This document shows, piece by piece, positions 7,523 through 14,783 of a stretch of 26,325 bases of DNA (position 1 is the first letter of the stretch; the number at the start of each line of letters is the position of its first letter). Below the pieces are notes generated by a model. The model saw nothing but the letters and a program-made list of their open reading frames with translations, was not told where the DNA came from and did no database searches. Source of the stretch: Bacillota bacterium (GTDB lineage: Bacteria; Bacillota; Clostridia; Peptostreptococcales; Anaerovoracaceae); assembly GCA_016302925.1 (NCBI GenBank), contig JAEDMR010000002.1, forward strand, positions 1 to 26,325, written 5' to 3'. Both the position numbers and the translations under genes were made by a program.

Positions 7523-7912
7523 TCAAACTTTCTTTTCAAAGACGCTGTGGCACCGGCTGCATGTCACACGGATCTTTCCGCGTCCTTTCGGCGCGCGGAG
7601 GGTCTGCTTGCAGTTCGGGCACTTGAAATAGCGGTAATGCTTGTAATCCCGCTGACGCCATGCCTGGATCTTGCTTCCCATGAATGTCACATACCAGTTA
7701 TTTTCCTCCTGCCGTTTCACCAGATTTTTTGAGAAAGCACGGTAGTAGGCGTAGAGGATGATGAGAAATCCCAGTGTGGTAAGAATATTTTTCGGGACGA
7801 AGAGATCCAGTAGCACCAGAATCATGGCCAGAACCATCAGATCCCGGCTGAACTGGTCAAACCCGCGTCTTCCCATCATAAATTGCGCCATCTTGTACTG
7901 AAATTTGTTCAT
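7523..7912 (-). CDS. Membrane-anchored zinc-ribbon protein of unknown function
   Basis: A 129-residue protein with two membrane segments (about residues 25-39 and 44-59) forming a hairpin, then a cytoplasmic tail with a C4 zinc ribbon: C98-P-N-C101 and C118-S-R-C121. The tail also holds a run of aromatic and basic residues (HYRYFKCPNC). Similar short proteins are common in Clostridia but have no assigned role. It has its own consensus promoter at 7952-7980 and its own terminator, so it is a single-gene unit. AAGGAG lies 13 bases before the ATG, rather far. Gene call is confident; function is not known. Confidence 0.8.
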   Translation of the reverse strand: MNKFQYKMAQFMMGRRGFDQFSRDLMVLAMILVLLDLFVPKNILTTLGFLIILYAYYRAFSKNLVKRQEENNWYVTFMGSKIQAWRQRDYKHYRYFKCPNCKQTLRAPKGRGKIRVTCSRCHSVFEKKV

Positions 7913-7951
7913 ACCCTTCCAGTCACTCCTTCGTTTTTTCGCTTACCATCT

Positions 7952-7980
7952 ATTTTAGTCAGCAGGGGACCGAAAGTCAA
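7952..7980 (-). promoter_or_regulatory. Promoter of the zinc-ribbon gene
   Basis: On the minus strand, TTGACT (7980-7975), 17-base spacer, TAAAAT (7957-7952): 5/6 matches in both hexamers with ideal spacing. The start codon lies 39 bases downstream. Confidence 0.75.
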
Positions 7981-8051
7981 CGGAATCCAGAACAATCCAC
8001 TAAATCTTCGCTAATTCTTCAAACTTGGCAGAATTCCAGGCATGAACAAGG

Positions 8052-9410
8052 TCAGTTCTTCAGACTCTGCATCGGAGCAGGGATCCTGCCGCCGCGGTTG
8101 ATCATTTTGGAAGCAGACTGCGGGCGAAGCTTCATGACAGGACCGTTGCCCAGAAGCCCGCCGAAATCCAGTTCCTCGCCTTCGGCAACACCGATGGCAG
8201 GGATCACACGGACCGCGGTGGTTTTGGAGTTGACCATGCCGATAGCCGCTTCGTCCGCAATGATGGCAGAAATAGTTTCAGCCGGTGTATCTCCCGGGAT
8301 GACGATCATATCCAGACCTACAGAGCAGACTGCCGTCATGGCCTCCAGCTTTTCAATACTCAGGGTGCCGGCACGGGCTGCGTCAATCATGCCTGCGTCT
8401 TCTGTCACCGGAATAAAGGCACCGGACAGGCCGCCTACGCTGGAAGATGCCATGACGCCTCCTTTCTTCACTGCGTCATTGAGCATGGCCAGAGCTGCGG
8501 TGGTACCGTGGGTACCGCACTGTTCCAGACCGATCTCCTCCAGAATGTGGGCTACAGAGTCGCCCACGGCAGGGGTCGGTGCCAGTGACAGGTCGATGAT
8601 GCCGAACGGCACCCCCAGCATACGGGATGCCTCTGTGCCTACCAGCTGGCCCATACGGGTAATCTTGAAGGCCGTCTTCTTGATCAGTTCCGCAACTTCG
8701 TGCAGCGGTGCGTCATCCGGCAGCTTGGCCAGGGCAGCGCGCACCACGCCGGGACCGGAAACACCCACGTTGAGAACCACGTCCGGCTCGCCTACGCCGT
8801 GGAAGGCACCGGCCATAAACGGATTGTCTTCCGGCGCATTACAGAAGACCACCAGCTTGGCAGCGCCGACGCATTGCTGATCGGACGTCAGTTCAGATGC
8901 CTGACGGACCACCTGCCCCATCATTTTCACTGCGTCCATGTTGATGCCGGCCTTGGTGGAACCGATATTGACGGAGGAGCAGACAAAATCCGTTTCCGCC
9001 AGAGCCCTTGGAATTGCTTCAATCAGCTCTTTGTCACCCGCGCTGAAACCCTTGTGAACCAGTGCGGAAAAGCCGCCGATGAAGTTGACGCCCACGTCTT
9101 TGGCCACCCGGTCCAGGGTTTTGGCATATTTCACCGGATCTCCGCCGCTGGCAGCCACCAGCATGGCAATCGGCGTCACGCTGATCCGCTTATTGACGAT
9201 GGGAATTCCGTATTTCTTTTCGATGAACTCACCGGTCTTTACCAGATCTTTGGCGTGAGAGTAAATTTTGTTGTAAACTTTTTCACAGGACCGGTCGATG
9301 TCGCTGTCACAGCAGTCCAGAAGGGAGATGCCCATGGTAATGGTCCGGATATCCAGATTCTCCTCCTGGATCATGGTGATGGTCTCCATGATGTCATTAA
9401 AATTCAGCAT
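8052..9410 (-). CDS. UPF0210/DUF711 (PFL-family) protein
   Basis: A 452-residue protein matching the UPF0210 (DUF711) family by length and by sequence: an N-terminal LDIRTITMGISLLDC, SVTPIAMLVAASGGDP, GGFSALVHKGF and a glycine-rich C-terminal half (GTHGTTAALAMLNDAVKKGG, ASSSVGGLSGAFIPV, VIPGDTPAETIS). The fold is related to pyruvate formate-lyase/ribonucleotide reductase barrels, but the catalytic activity is not established. It is the last gene of the four-gene operon and follows the ACT-domain gene by 18 bases. UPF0237 and UPF0210 genes sit side by side in many bacteria, so the two are thought to act together, with the ACT protein as possible ligand-sensing partner. Family confident. Confidence 0.92.
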   Translation of the reverse strand: MLNFNDIMETITMIQEENLDIRTITMGISLLDCCDSDIDRSCEKVYNKIYSHAKDLVKTGEFIEKKYGIPIVNKRISVTPIAMLVAASGGDPVKYAKTLDRVAKDVGVNFIGGFSALVHKGFSAGDKELIEAIPRALAETDFVCSSVNIGSTKAGINMDAVKMMGQVVRQASELTSDQQCVGAAKLVVFCNAPEDNPFMAGAFHGVGEPDVVLNVGVSGPGVVRAALAKLPDDAPLHEVAELIKKTAFKITRMGQLVGTEASRMLGVPFGIIDLSLAPTPAVGDSVAHILEEIGLEQCGTHGTTAALAMLNDAVKKGGVMASSSVGGLSGAFIPVTEDAGMIDAARAGTLSIEKLEAMTAVCSVGLDMIVIPGDTPAETISAIIADEAAIGMVNSKTTAVRVIPAIGVAEGEELDFGGLLGNGPVMKLRPQSASKMINRGGRIPAPMQSLKN

Positions 9411-9428
9411 CCGTTCAACCTCCCGTGA

Positions 9429-9692
9429 TTAAATTCTATGCATGGAATTGAAAATATCTTCATGCATTACGTGAACCACCATTTCAGGAACAGCGGATTT
9501 AATGTGAGCCTGCAGTTCGTCTATCTGACAGGACAGCTGATCGATCTCGATGATCATGACCATGCAGAAATAGCCATCCATAACGGACTGGGTCACATCT
9601 GCCACATTGGCGTTTTTTTCGGCACAGGCGCTGGATACACGGGCCAGGATGCCGACCATGTCTTTACCTACTACAGAAACTACTGCTTTCAT
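9429..9692 (-). CDS. UPF0237 ACT-domain protein
   Basis: An 87-residue stand-alone ACT domain. It opens MKAVVSVVGKDMVGILARVS, the usual beta-alpha start of glycine-cleavage-repressor/formyltetrahydrofolate-type ACT domains, and continues NANVADVTQSVMDGYFCMVM. ACT domains bind amino acids and control a partner enzyme; the partner here is probably the UPF0210 protein encoded next. AAGGAGAA lies seven bases before the ATG. The gene starts inside the last 29 bases of the radical SAM gene, so translation is likely coupled. Confidence 0.92.
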   Translation of the reverse strand: MKAVVSVVGKDMVGILARVSSACAEKNANVADVTQSVMDGYFCMVMIIEIDQLSCQIDELQAHIKSAVPEMVVHVMHEDIFNSMHRI

Positions 9693-10845
9693 AAATGTTC
9701 TCCTTTATCGTTATTTTTTTTACAGATTCAATGCTGCCTGTCCGCCCTGCGCCCACGACCAGATACCGGTTGTCGGGGAGCTGCAGACCCAGCTGCGTGT
9801 CGGTAATGTATTGGATATTGAGCCACGGATAGTTCTTCGCAAAATAGATCCGATTGGCGCTTTTGTGACCGAACAGGTTGCTGCGGCTCTTTGCATTGCT
9901 TACGAAGTAAACGGCGGGATACACCGCCGAACCCGGCGCTGTGTCCGATGGCGGAGACTGCAGTGCAGAATCCGCTTTCGGTTTACTGCACAAATCCGGA
10001 TACAGGGTCAGGAGCTGTGCTTCCAGGACTTCCCGGGCAATGGCTCCCTCCACCAGCTGGCGGAAGGCCGGGTGAAAGGTGCCGGGTGCGATACCGGACG
10101 AGGCAGGGAAAGCACCAGACGGAGCATCGATAATGATGTCGCTGGACTTCAGGCCCACCCGGATGATGTTGATGCCGGCATCATCCAGAATCTGATACAT
10201 TGCCTTGGTCCGCTCCACGGCATCTTCTTCTGCCATGGGCGTGTATGCACCGGACAGGTACATGTCGTACAGAGCGGTATCCCGGATCACCACCGTGGGA
10301 TAGAGCCGGGCGATGGATGGCCCGTCCTTCTCCATGGTGTCGCCGGGCAGGCCGATCATCAGCTGGATGCCCAGAGTGAAGCCGTATTCCTGAATCAGGC
10401 GGCTGCTTTCATAGACGCAGGCGGCGTCATGGCCCCGGCCGGAAGCCCTTAAAACATCTTCATCGAAGGACTGCACCCCCAGCTCGATGACATCCACGCC
10501 CCAGCGCTTCAGGTTATCCAGAATCTCCCGGCTGATGTAGTCCGGTCGGGTGGACAGGTGGATCTGGTGGATCCTGCCCGTATCCTTATAGGATTTGGCC
10601 ACCTGCAGGAAGGCGGTCTGCTCTTCCATGGGGATGCCCGTAAAGGAACCGCCGAAAAAGGCCAGTTCGATGGTTTCCATATGACGCGGTTCCAGAGTGG
10701 AAAGCCAGGTTTCCACTGTCGTATGGATGTCCTCCGGCAGCACGGGCGTCTGATGGGCTGTGATCTTTCGCTGATTGCAGAATACGCAGTCGTTGGGACA
10801 GCCTCGATGGGGTATGAAGATGGGGATGATGGCGTGTTTCTTCAT
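9664..10845 (-). CDS. Radical SAM protein, Elp3-like family
   Basis: A 393-residue radical SAM enzyme with its cluster-binding cysteines at the N terminus, CPNDCVFC (C16, C20, C23), preceded by PIFIPHRG. Further landmarks are ELAFFGGSFTG, the LSTRPDYIS segment, VIELGVQSF and GIQLMIGLPGD, all typical of the Elp3/HemN-like oxidoreductase branch. A 60-residue low-similarity insert (about 300-335, Ser/Pro/Ala-rich) precedes the C-terminal SANRIYFAKNYPW segment. The substrate is unknown. Its ATG overlaps the stop of the upstream DUF6873-like gene in an ATGA with GGAGGG just before, and its 3' end overlaps the ACT gene by 29 bases, so all are co-translated. Family confident, reaction not assigned. 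Confidence 0.88.
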   Translation of the reverse strand: MKKHAIIPIFIPHRGCPNDCVFCNQRKITAHQTPVLPEDIHTTVETWLSTLEPRHMETIELAFFGGSFTGIPMEEQTAFLQVAKSYKDTGRIHQIHLSTRPDYISREILDNLKRWGVDVIELGVQSFDEDVLRASGRGHDAACVYESSRLIQEYGFTLGIQLMIGLPGDTMEKDGPSIARLYPTVVIRDTALYDMYLSGAYTPMAEEDAVERTKAMYQILDDAGINIIRVGLKSSDIIIDAPSGAFPASSGIAPGTFHPAFRQLVEGAIAREVLEAQLLTLYPDLCSKPKADSALQSPPSDTAPGSAVYPAVYFVSNAKSRSNLFGHKSANRIYFAKNYPWLNIQYITDTQLGLQLPDNRYLVVGAGRTGSIESVKKITIKENIYESSSFCSR

Positions 10846-11504
10846 AAGCCCTCCTGTTCTTCGATGACGGATCCGATGTCGGTCAGTGGAAAATCTTCAA
10901 AATCTACGCACTGCAGCCCCCGAGCCTCGATGAATTTCCGGATGCGGACTCCGTCCGGATGGGCGGAAAGGTTTCCGTGGAACAAAATCGAATCACCCAC
11001 CCGTCCTGCCGCGCCGCCCAGGAAACCGTACGGGTATCCTGGGAGCCGGACGAAGCCCGGCCCGGCCTCCAGGCACTGGAGGCCGGCGCGGCGGCAGGCA
11101 CGCAGAATCCCCTGATCTGCCGTGATGATGGAGTTTTCATCCACCGGCAGGCAGCTGCAGCGGGTGTAACCCTGGGGAACGTCAATCAGAGTCAGACCTG
11201 CGGATTTTGCAAAGTCGAGAAGCTGCGGATCGGTGCAGCTTAGTTTGTGTATGAAATATCTGCCGGTACAACAGGCATTGTAGATAGAATCGGCCGGGTA
11301 GCGCCTGCCCAGACGGGAGGCGCTACCGTGGAACACAGGCCGGTCCGGCCCCAGACTGCAGTGGAGCAGGTCGGGATGATCGCAGATGGCCGGATCCACC
11401 GGAAGCAGCGTTTCGGCTCCGAAGACCTCCACCTGATGGCCTTCCGCCCGGAGCCAGTCTGTTACAGCCGGGTGCGCCCGGCAGGAAACATAAATTTTAC
11501 TCAT
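10842..11504 (-). CDS. DUF6873-like protein (possible guanidino-modifying-enzyme fold), first gene of the operon
   Basis: A 220-residue soluble protein. I tentatively place it in the DUF6873 family, believed to have the pentein/guanidino-modifying-enzyme fold, from segments such as HCSLGPDRPV (48-57), GYTRCSCLPVDENSIITAD (112-130), GFLGGAAG (160-167) and FHGNLSAHPDG (175-185). Cys116/Cys118 and the His residues are conspicuous candidate active-site residues, but no catalytic triad can be assigned by eye. ATG 11504 is chosen because it begins the recognisable domain and sits six bases after a perfect TATAAT. The frame stays open upstream to 12212, but that stretch lies across the uracil-DNA glycosylase gene and is spurious. 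No Shine-Dalgarno precedes the ATG, which fits leaderless translation. The downstream radical SAM gene overlaps by four bases. Confidence 0.75.
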   Translation of the reverse strand: MSKIYVSCRAHPAVTDWLRAEGHQVEVFGAETLLPVDPAICDHPDLLHCSLGPDRPVFHGSASRLGRRYPADSIYNACCTGRYFIHKLSCTDPQLLDFAKSAGLTLIDVPQGYTRCSCLPVDENSIITADQGILRACRRAGLQCLEAGPGFVRLPGYPYGFLGGAAGRVGDSILFHGNLSAHPDGVRIRKFIEARGLQCVDFEDFPLTDIGSVIEEQEGL

Positions 11505-11510
11505 TCTAAC

Positions 11511-11539
11511 ATTATACACGAAAGGCGGGCAGGGGGCAA
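11511..11539 (-). promoter_or_regulatory. Promoter of the DUF6873/radical SAM/UPF0237/UPF0210 operon, predicted leaderless
   Basis: On the minus strand, TTGCCC (11539-11534), 17-base spacer, perfect TATAAT (11516-11511). Six bases (GTTAGA) separate the -10 from ATG 11504, so a start seven bases after the -10 falls on the A of the ATG. The ung promoter diverges from the same 150-bp gap. Confidence 0.75.
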
Positions 11540-11581
11540 TGAATTCATCCCTGTTTTTTTCGGGGAAGGGCGAAAAACCGG

Positions 11582-11611
11582 TTGCTCCGTCAGGGGGACA
11601 GAAGATATAAT
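11582..11611 (+). promoter_or_regulatory. Promoter of the uracil-DNA glycosylase gene
   Basis: TTGCTC (11582-11587), 18-base spacer, perfect TATAAT (11606-11611), 43 bases before the ATG. A ribosome site, AGGGAGAGGG, follows at 11641. Confidence 0.75.
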
Positions 11612-11654
11612 ATATATAGAAGAAAAAGACAGAATTTTGAAGGGAGAGGGCAAG

Positions 11655-12326
11655 ATGCTGCAGATCGGGAATCATTGGGACCAGGTGCTGGCCGGTGAAT
11701 TTGAGAAGGACTATTTCCGGAAACTGGAGGGGTTTCTGGAGGAGGAGTATGCCAGTCAGACCATTTATCCGCCGAAGGAGGACATTTTCAATGCGCTGCG
11801 TTATGCGGACTACGACGCTGTTCGAGTGGTGATCCTGGGGCAGGATCCGTATCATGAACCGGGACAGGCCCACGGCATGTGCTTTTCTGTGCAGCGGGGT
11901 GTGAAGATTCCGCCGTCGCTGGTGAATATCTATAAAGAATTGGAGGATGATCTGGGCATTCCGCCGGCCGGCCACGGGTATCTGGTGGACTGGGCGAAGC
12001 AGGGGGTGCTGCTTTTGAACACGGTTCTGACGGTGCGCCGGGGGCTGGCCAATTCTCACCGCGGCCGGGGCTGGGAGCAGTTTACGGATGCGGTGATCCG
12101 CAAGCTGAACGAGCGTCCGGAGCCTGTGGTGTTTATCCTGTGGGGTGCCAATGCACGGTCCAAGGAGGCGCTGATTACGGGTCCGCAACACTTCATTCTC
12201 AGCGGGGCCCATCCGAGTCCGCTGTCGGCCTATAACGGTTTTTTCGGCGGCGGGTACTTCAGCAAGACCAACCGGTTCCTAGAACTTTCCGGCATGGAAC
12301 CGGTCAACTGGCAGCTCAGCCAGTAG
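11655..12326 (+). CDS. ung: Uracil-DNA glycosylase (family 1)
   Basis: A 223-residue Ung, the normal length. It removes uracil from DNA as the first step of base-excision repair in the cytoplasm. The water-activating motif GQDPYH is at residues 62-67 (catalytic Asp), followed by HGMCFSVQ. Then come LLLNTVLTVR (the uracil-specific Asn segment), FILWGANA and the C-terminal HPSPLSA loop that inserts into the minor groove (catalytic His). ATG 11655 is preceded by AGGGAGAGGG at suitable spacing; the longer upstream frame is antisense to the divergent gene. It is transcribed alone from a strong promoter. No clear terminator is seen in the 169 bases that follow. Confidence 0.97.
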   Translation: MLQIGNHWDQVLAGEFEKDYFRKLEGFLEEEYASQTIYPPKEDIFNALRYADYDAVRVVILGQDPYHEPGQAHGMCFSVQRGVKIPPSLVNIYKELEDDLGIPPAGHGYLVDWAKQGVLLLNTVLTVRRGLANSHRGRGWEQFTDAVIRKLNERPEPVVFILWGANARSKEALITGPQHFILSGAHPSPLSAYNGFFGGGYFSKTNRFLELSGMEPVNWQLSQ

Positions 12327-12495
12327 GATCGATCTGCATTCGAACCGAATTCCCCGAGGACTCGTTTCCCGCCCGGAGCTGAATTCCCCGGGAAAAAATA
12401 TTTTGCTAAGAAGCAGGAAATGACAAATTTCGACAGAGGTCATGGTGTAGAATAACCCGTGAACCCCGCAAAAAATCTCGAAAGGAGTCATTGCA

Positions 12496-13356
12496 ATGCG
12501 AAATTTCATACATTCTCTTCTCGCCGACATGGAACTGGAACGGCTTCAGCTGGCGAAATGCAGGAAAGAACTCAGGAATCTGCCGGAGGGTGGGCTGCGG
12601 ACAGGAAATCATGGAAGAAACCTCTACTACAGACCGCCGGAAGGTGCAGAAAAATATATCCGATTTCAAGATCGCCTGGCAGAGAAGCTGGCTTTACGGC
12701 GCTTCCTGGAAAAGAAGGTGCAGACAATCGAGAAAAATCTCAAGTGGCAGAATTACATACTGCAGAGGTACCTGCCTTACACGGATGAAAAAATTGTCTC
12801 AACATTGCCAAAGGTATATCGGAATCAGATGGAAAAAATGTTGGAAAGAAAGTACAGCAACCGGCTTTCTGATGATGGTATAATCGGGTATGGTGGAAAG
12901 ATTCGTCACAAAACACCGGAGGGTGAGGGCAGAGATTCCAAAGGAGAAGTCATTTTATCCATGAGCCTTGACGGGTATGGAATTCCATACCGATATGGGG
13001 AACCGCTTTCCTGGAAGCATGGAATGTCGGAAGAAGCGGATCAAGCGAAAAAACTATTTGGTATTCCAGATATGGTGATTGCGGATTTTATTTTTGATAT
13101 GCCTGACGGCAGCAAAAAATACTGGGAGCATTTAGGCAAACTGGATGACATCAAATATGTAAACAAATGGATGAAGAAGATGATGTTTTATTTCTGGATG
13201 GGAATTACGCCGGGGGTGAATCTGATCATTACTGCGGATGACTGCAACGGAACGATTGATATGGAAGCAATCTCGGAAATCATAGAGAGTCAGCTTCAAA
13301 CTTTGATCCGATATCCCAAACAGAGGAAAACAGTGAGGTGGCATTTCCACGTATAG
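12496..13356 (+). CDS. Uncharacterised protein, putative PD-(D/E)XK nuclease-like domain
   Basis: A 286-residue protein not assigned to a named family. Residues 1-95 are charged and helical, with an LPEGGL...LYYRPPEG element and a likely coiled coil (60-90). The C-terminal part (about 145-270) has the order expected of a restriction-endonuclease-like fold: E151 (SKGEVI), the GIPYRYGEPL strand, PDMVIADF (D192, D197), YWEHLGK (E211) and a C-terminal NLIITADD strand. Similar orphan proteins occur next to mobile or phage genes in Firmicutes. AAAGGAG lies eight bases before ATG 12496, which decides the start over other frames. Base composition is more AT-rich than ung before it and the van genes after it, and a hairpin element follows, suggesting recent acquisition. 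Nuclease activity is inference. Confidence 0.6.
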   Translation: MRNFIHSLLADMELERLQLAKCRKELRNLPEGGLRTGNHGRNLYYRPPEGAEKYIRFQDRLAEKLALRRFLEKKVQTIEKNLKWQNYILQRYLPYTDEKIVSTLPKVYRNQMEKMLERKYSNRLSDDGIIGYGGKIRHKTPEGEGRDSKGEVILSMSLDGYGIPYRYGEPLSWKHGMSEEADQAKKLFGIPDMVIADFIFDMPDGSKKYWEHLGKLDDIKYVNKWMKKMMFYFWMGITPGVNLIITADDCNGTIDMEAISEIIESQLQTLIRYPKQRKTVRWHFHV

Positions 13357-13401
13357 CGGCAGCGCAACGCTGGAAAGACTGGAAAAAAGACCTGGAACAT
13401 G

Positions 13402-13637
13402 AAAAATGACGCAAATGCAGAACTCCAAAGCATGTTTGCGTCATGGACTTTCGAATTTCAGCTGGATTTATGTGAAATTGGATCAGAATTCTCCAATTCA
13501 GATGCGGATAAAATAGAATAAATGTAAATAAAATACATATTTTTTGAAGCTGGACGAATAATAAGATACTTTTTCTACCTGGATAAAGAATGTGATGACG
13601 CAAATCCGGAAGCTGTAGCCAGATTTGCGTCATTTTT
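13402..13637. repeat. 236-bp element with 15-bp perfect terminal inverted repeats, each end a hairpin (334-bp gene-free region 13357-13690)
   Basis: AAAAATGACGCAAAT at 13402-13416 is the exact reverse complement of 13623-13637. Each end also carries its own partner: ATGACGCAAA (13406-13415) pairs with TTTGCGTCAT (13435-13444), and ATGACGCAAAT (13595-13605) with ATTTGCGTCAT (13623-13633). The core is AT-rich with no convincing gene. The left hairpin has a T-run on the minus strand and the right hairpin a T-run on the plus strand, so each could stop one of the two converging transcripts. It may be a MITE-like relic or a duplicated terminator pair; no target-site duplication is evident. Confidence 0.6.
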
Positions 13638-13638
13638 T
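13595..13638 (+). terminator. Intrinsic terminator (right hairpin of the inverted-repeat element)
   Basis: A 12-bp perfect stem (13595-13606 with 13622-13633) with a 15-base loop, followed by TTTTTT. It would end plus-strand transcription from the gene at 12496, 240 bases downstream of its stop. Confidence 0.65.
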
Positions 13639-13690
13639 CGTGTCTAAACATTTTTCAGGATTTCGACTTGCTGCAAGCCGCCTCTTTTCC

Positions 13691-14779
13691 TCACGCCAGC
13701 AGCCGGTCCAGCATGCCGGTGAAGGTGATGCCGGCGCTTTCCAGCATCTTCGGGAAGCGGCTATGGGCGGTCATGCCGGGGATGGTATTCACTTCATTGA
13801 AAACGATTTCGCGGGTTGGTGTCAGAAACATGTCCACGCGGGCGAAGCCGCGGCAGTCCAGGGTCCGATAGATGATTCGTGCCGTTTCGGCAATCAGTGC
13901 CTCCGTCACCGGATCAATCCGGGCGGGGGTGTGGATGCGGGAATCTACGGCATCATATTTTCTGTGATAGTCGAAGAAGCCTTCGGTCAGCAGCTCGATT
14001 TCATCCACCCGCCCGGTCAGCAGGCCGCCCTGACCGTCGTCCATCACTGCGCAGCCTACCTCGAATCCATCGATGGATTCTTCGATGATGACTTCGTCAT
14101 CAAACGCGAAAGCCGCCATCACGGCTTCTGCCAGCTGACCGGGCCTCGTGATGCGGGCGATGCCGTGGGAAGACCCTTCTTTGACCGGCTTCACGAACAG
14201 CGGATAATTAAGCATGCCGGTCAGGGTGCGAAGGGCGTTGGCATCCATGGAGCCATCCTTCCACTTCCGCATGGTAACTGCCGCCGGAACGGAGATGCCG
14301 GCGGCAGCGGCAAGCTGGTGGGCTCGGTATTTGTCCATGCAAAGTGCGGAGGACAGGGAGCCGCAGCCGATGAGGCGGATGCCGGCCAGTTCGATGAGTC
14401 CCTGGAGACGGCCGTCTTCCCCGTTGCGGCCGTGAAGGACCGGGAAGGCCAGATCCAGGCGGGTGTGCTCCACGGAACCATCCGGATGGAAGGTCAGGAG
14501 ACCGGACCATTTCTCGTCATTTCGGCAGGGTGACAGAACTGCAGGCACGCAGCCCGGATCCAGATGCCAGGTGTCAGACTCCAGCTGCAGAGGCAGGGAG
14601 GAAAGCGGCTGGCAGCAGCGGAGCCAGCGTCCGCTGCGGGTAATGCCGATGGGTATGATTTTGTATTGATTCAGAAATGCGTCGCCGCAGAGCTGGCGCA
14701 GAACGCCGGCGGCTGACTGCAGAGAAATTTCATATTCGCTGGAGCATCCTCCGAAGAGGAGCGCAAGATGTTTTTTCAT
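13691..14779 (-). CDS. vanG: VanG-like D-alanine--D-serine (or D-Ala-D-Ala) ligase, ATP-grasp
   Basis: A 362-residue ATP-grasp ligase joining two D-amino acids for the peptidoglycan stem. The N terminus has LLFGGCSSEYEISLQSA and IIPIGITRSGRW; the middle has FPVLHGRNGEDGRLQG (112-127) and SLSSALCMDK (141-150). FVKPVKEGSS is the ATP-binding strand, FFDYHRKY (268-275) the omega loop with its Lys-Tyr pair, and NEVNTIPG (328-335) the Mg/ATP and oxyanion segment. These stretches, especially SLSSALCMDK, GFEVGCAV and GRVDEIEL, resemble VanG-type D-Ala-D-Ser ligases more than housekeeping Ddl. The omega loop does not resemble D-lactate ligases (VanA/VanB). It starts four bases after the vanW stop, with AAGGTGG as ribosome site, in the order vanR-vanS-vanW-vanG. 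No vanXY or vanT follows. Ser specificity is inference. Confidence 0.8.
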   Translation of the reverse strand: MKKHLALLFGGCSSEYEISLQSAAGVLRQLCGDAFLNQYKIIPIGITRSGRWLRCCQPLSSLPLQLESDTWHLDPGCVPAVLSPCRNDEKWSGLLTFHPDGSVEHTRLDLAFPVLHGRNGEDGRLQGLIELAGIRLIGCGSLSSALCMDKYRAHQLAAAAGISVPAAVTMRKWKDGSMDANALRTLTGMLNYPLFVKPVKEGSSHGIARITRPGQLAEAVMAAFAFDDEVIIEESIDGFEVGCAVMDDGQGGLLTGRVDEIELLTEGFFDYHRKYDAVDSRIHTPARIDPVTEALIAETARIIYRTLDCRGFARVDMFLTPTREIVFNEVNTIPGMTAHSRFPKMLESAGITFTGMLDRLLA

Positions 14780-14783
14780 ATTT

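Noticed and set aside
11505..12212. Upstream extension of the DUF6873-like frame
   Set aside because: It is antisense to the uracil-DNA glycosylase gene, has low-complexity shadow sequence, and the promoter -10 lies just before ATG 11504.
12420..12495. Promoter for the gene at 12496 (ATGACA ... TAGAAT)
   Set aside because: The hexamers are 22 bases apart and no better -35 exists; too weak to report as a feature.
13280..13651. Minus-strand frame of 123 codons across the inverted-repeat element
   Set aside because: It runs through two hairpins and the 3' end of the gene at 12496, with no motif and no ribosome site.
13357..13690. CRISPR array, tRNA or small RNA in the gene-free gap
   Set aside because: The repeats are inverted, only four half-copies, with no regular spacers; no cloverleaf can be drawn. 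Only the hairpin element is supported.
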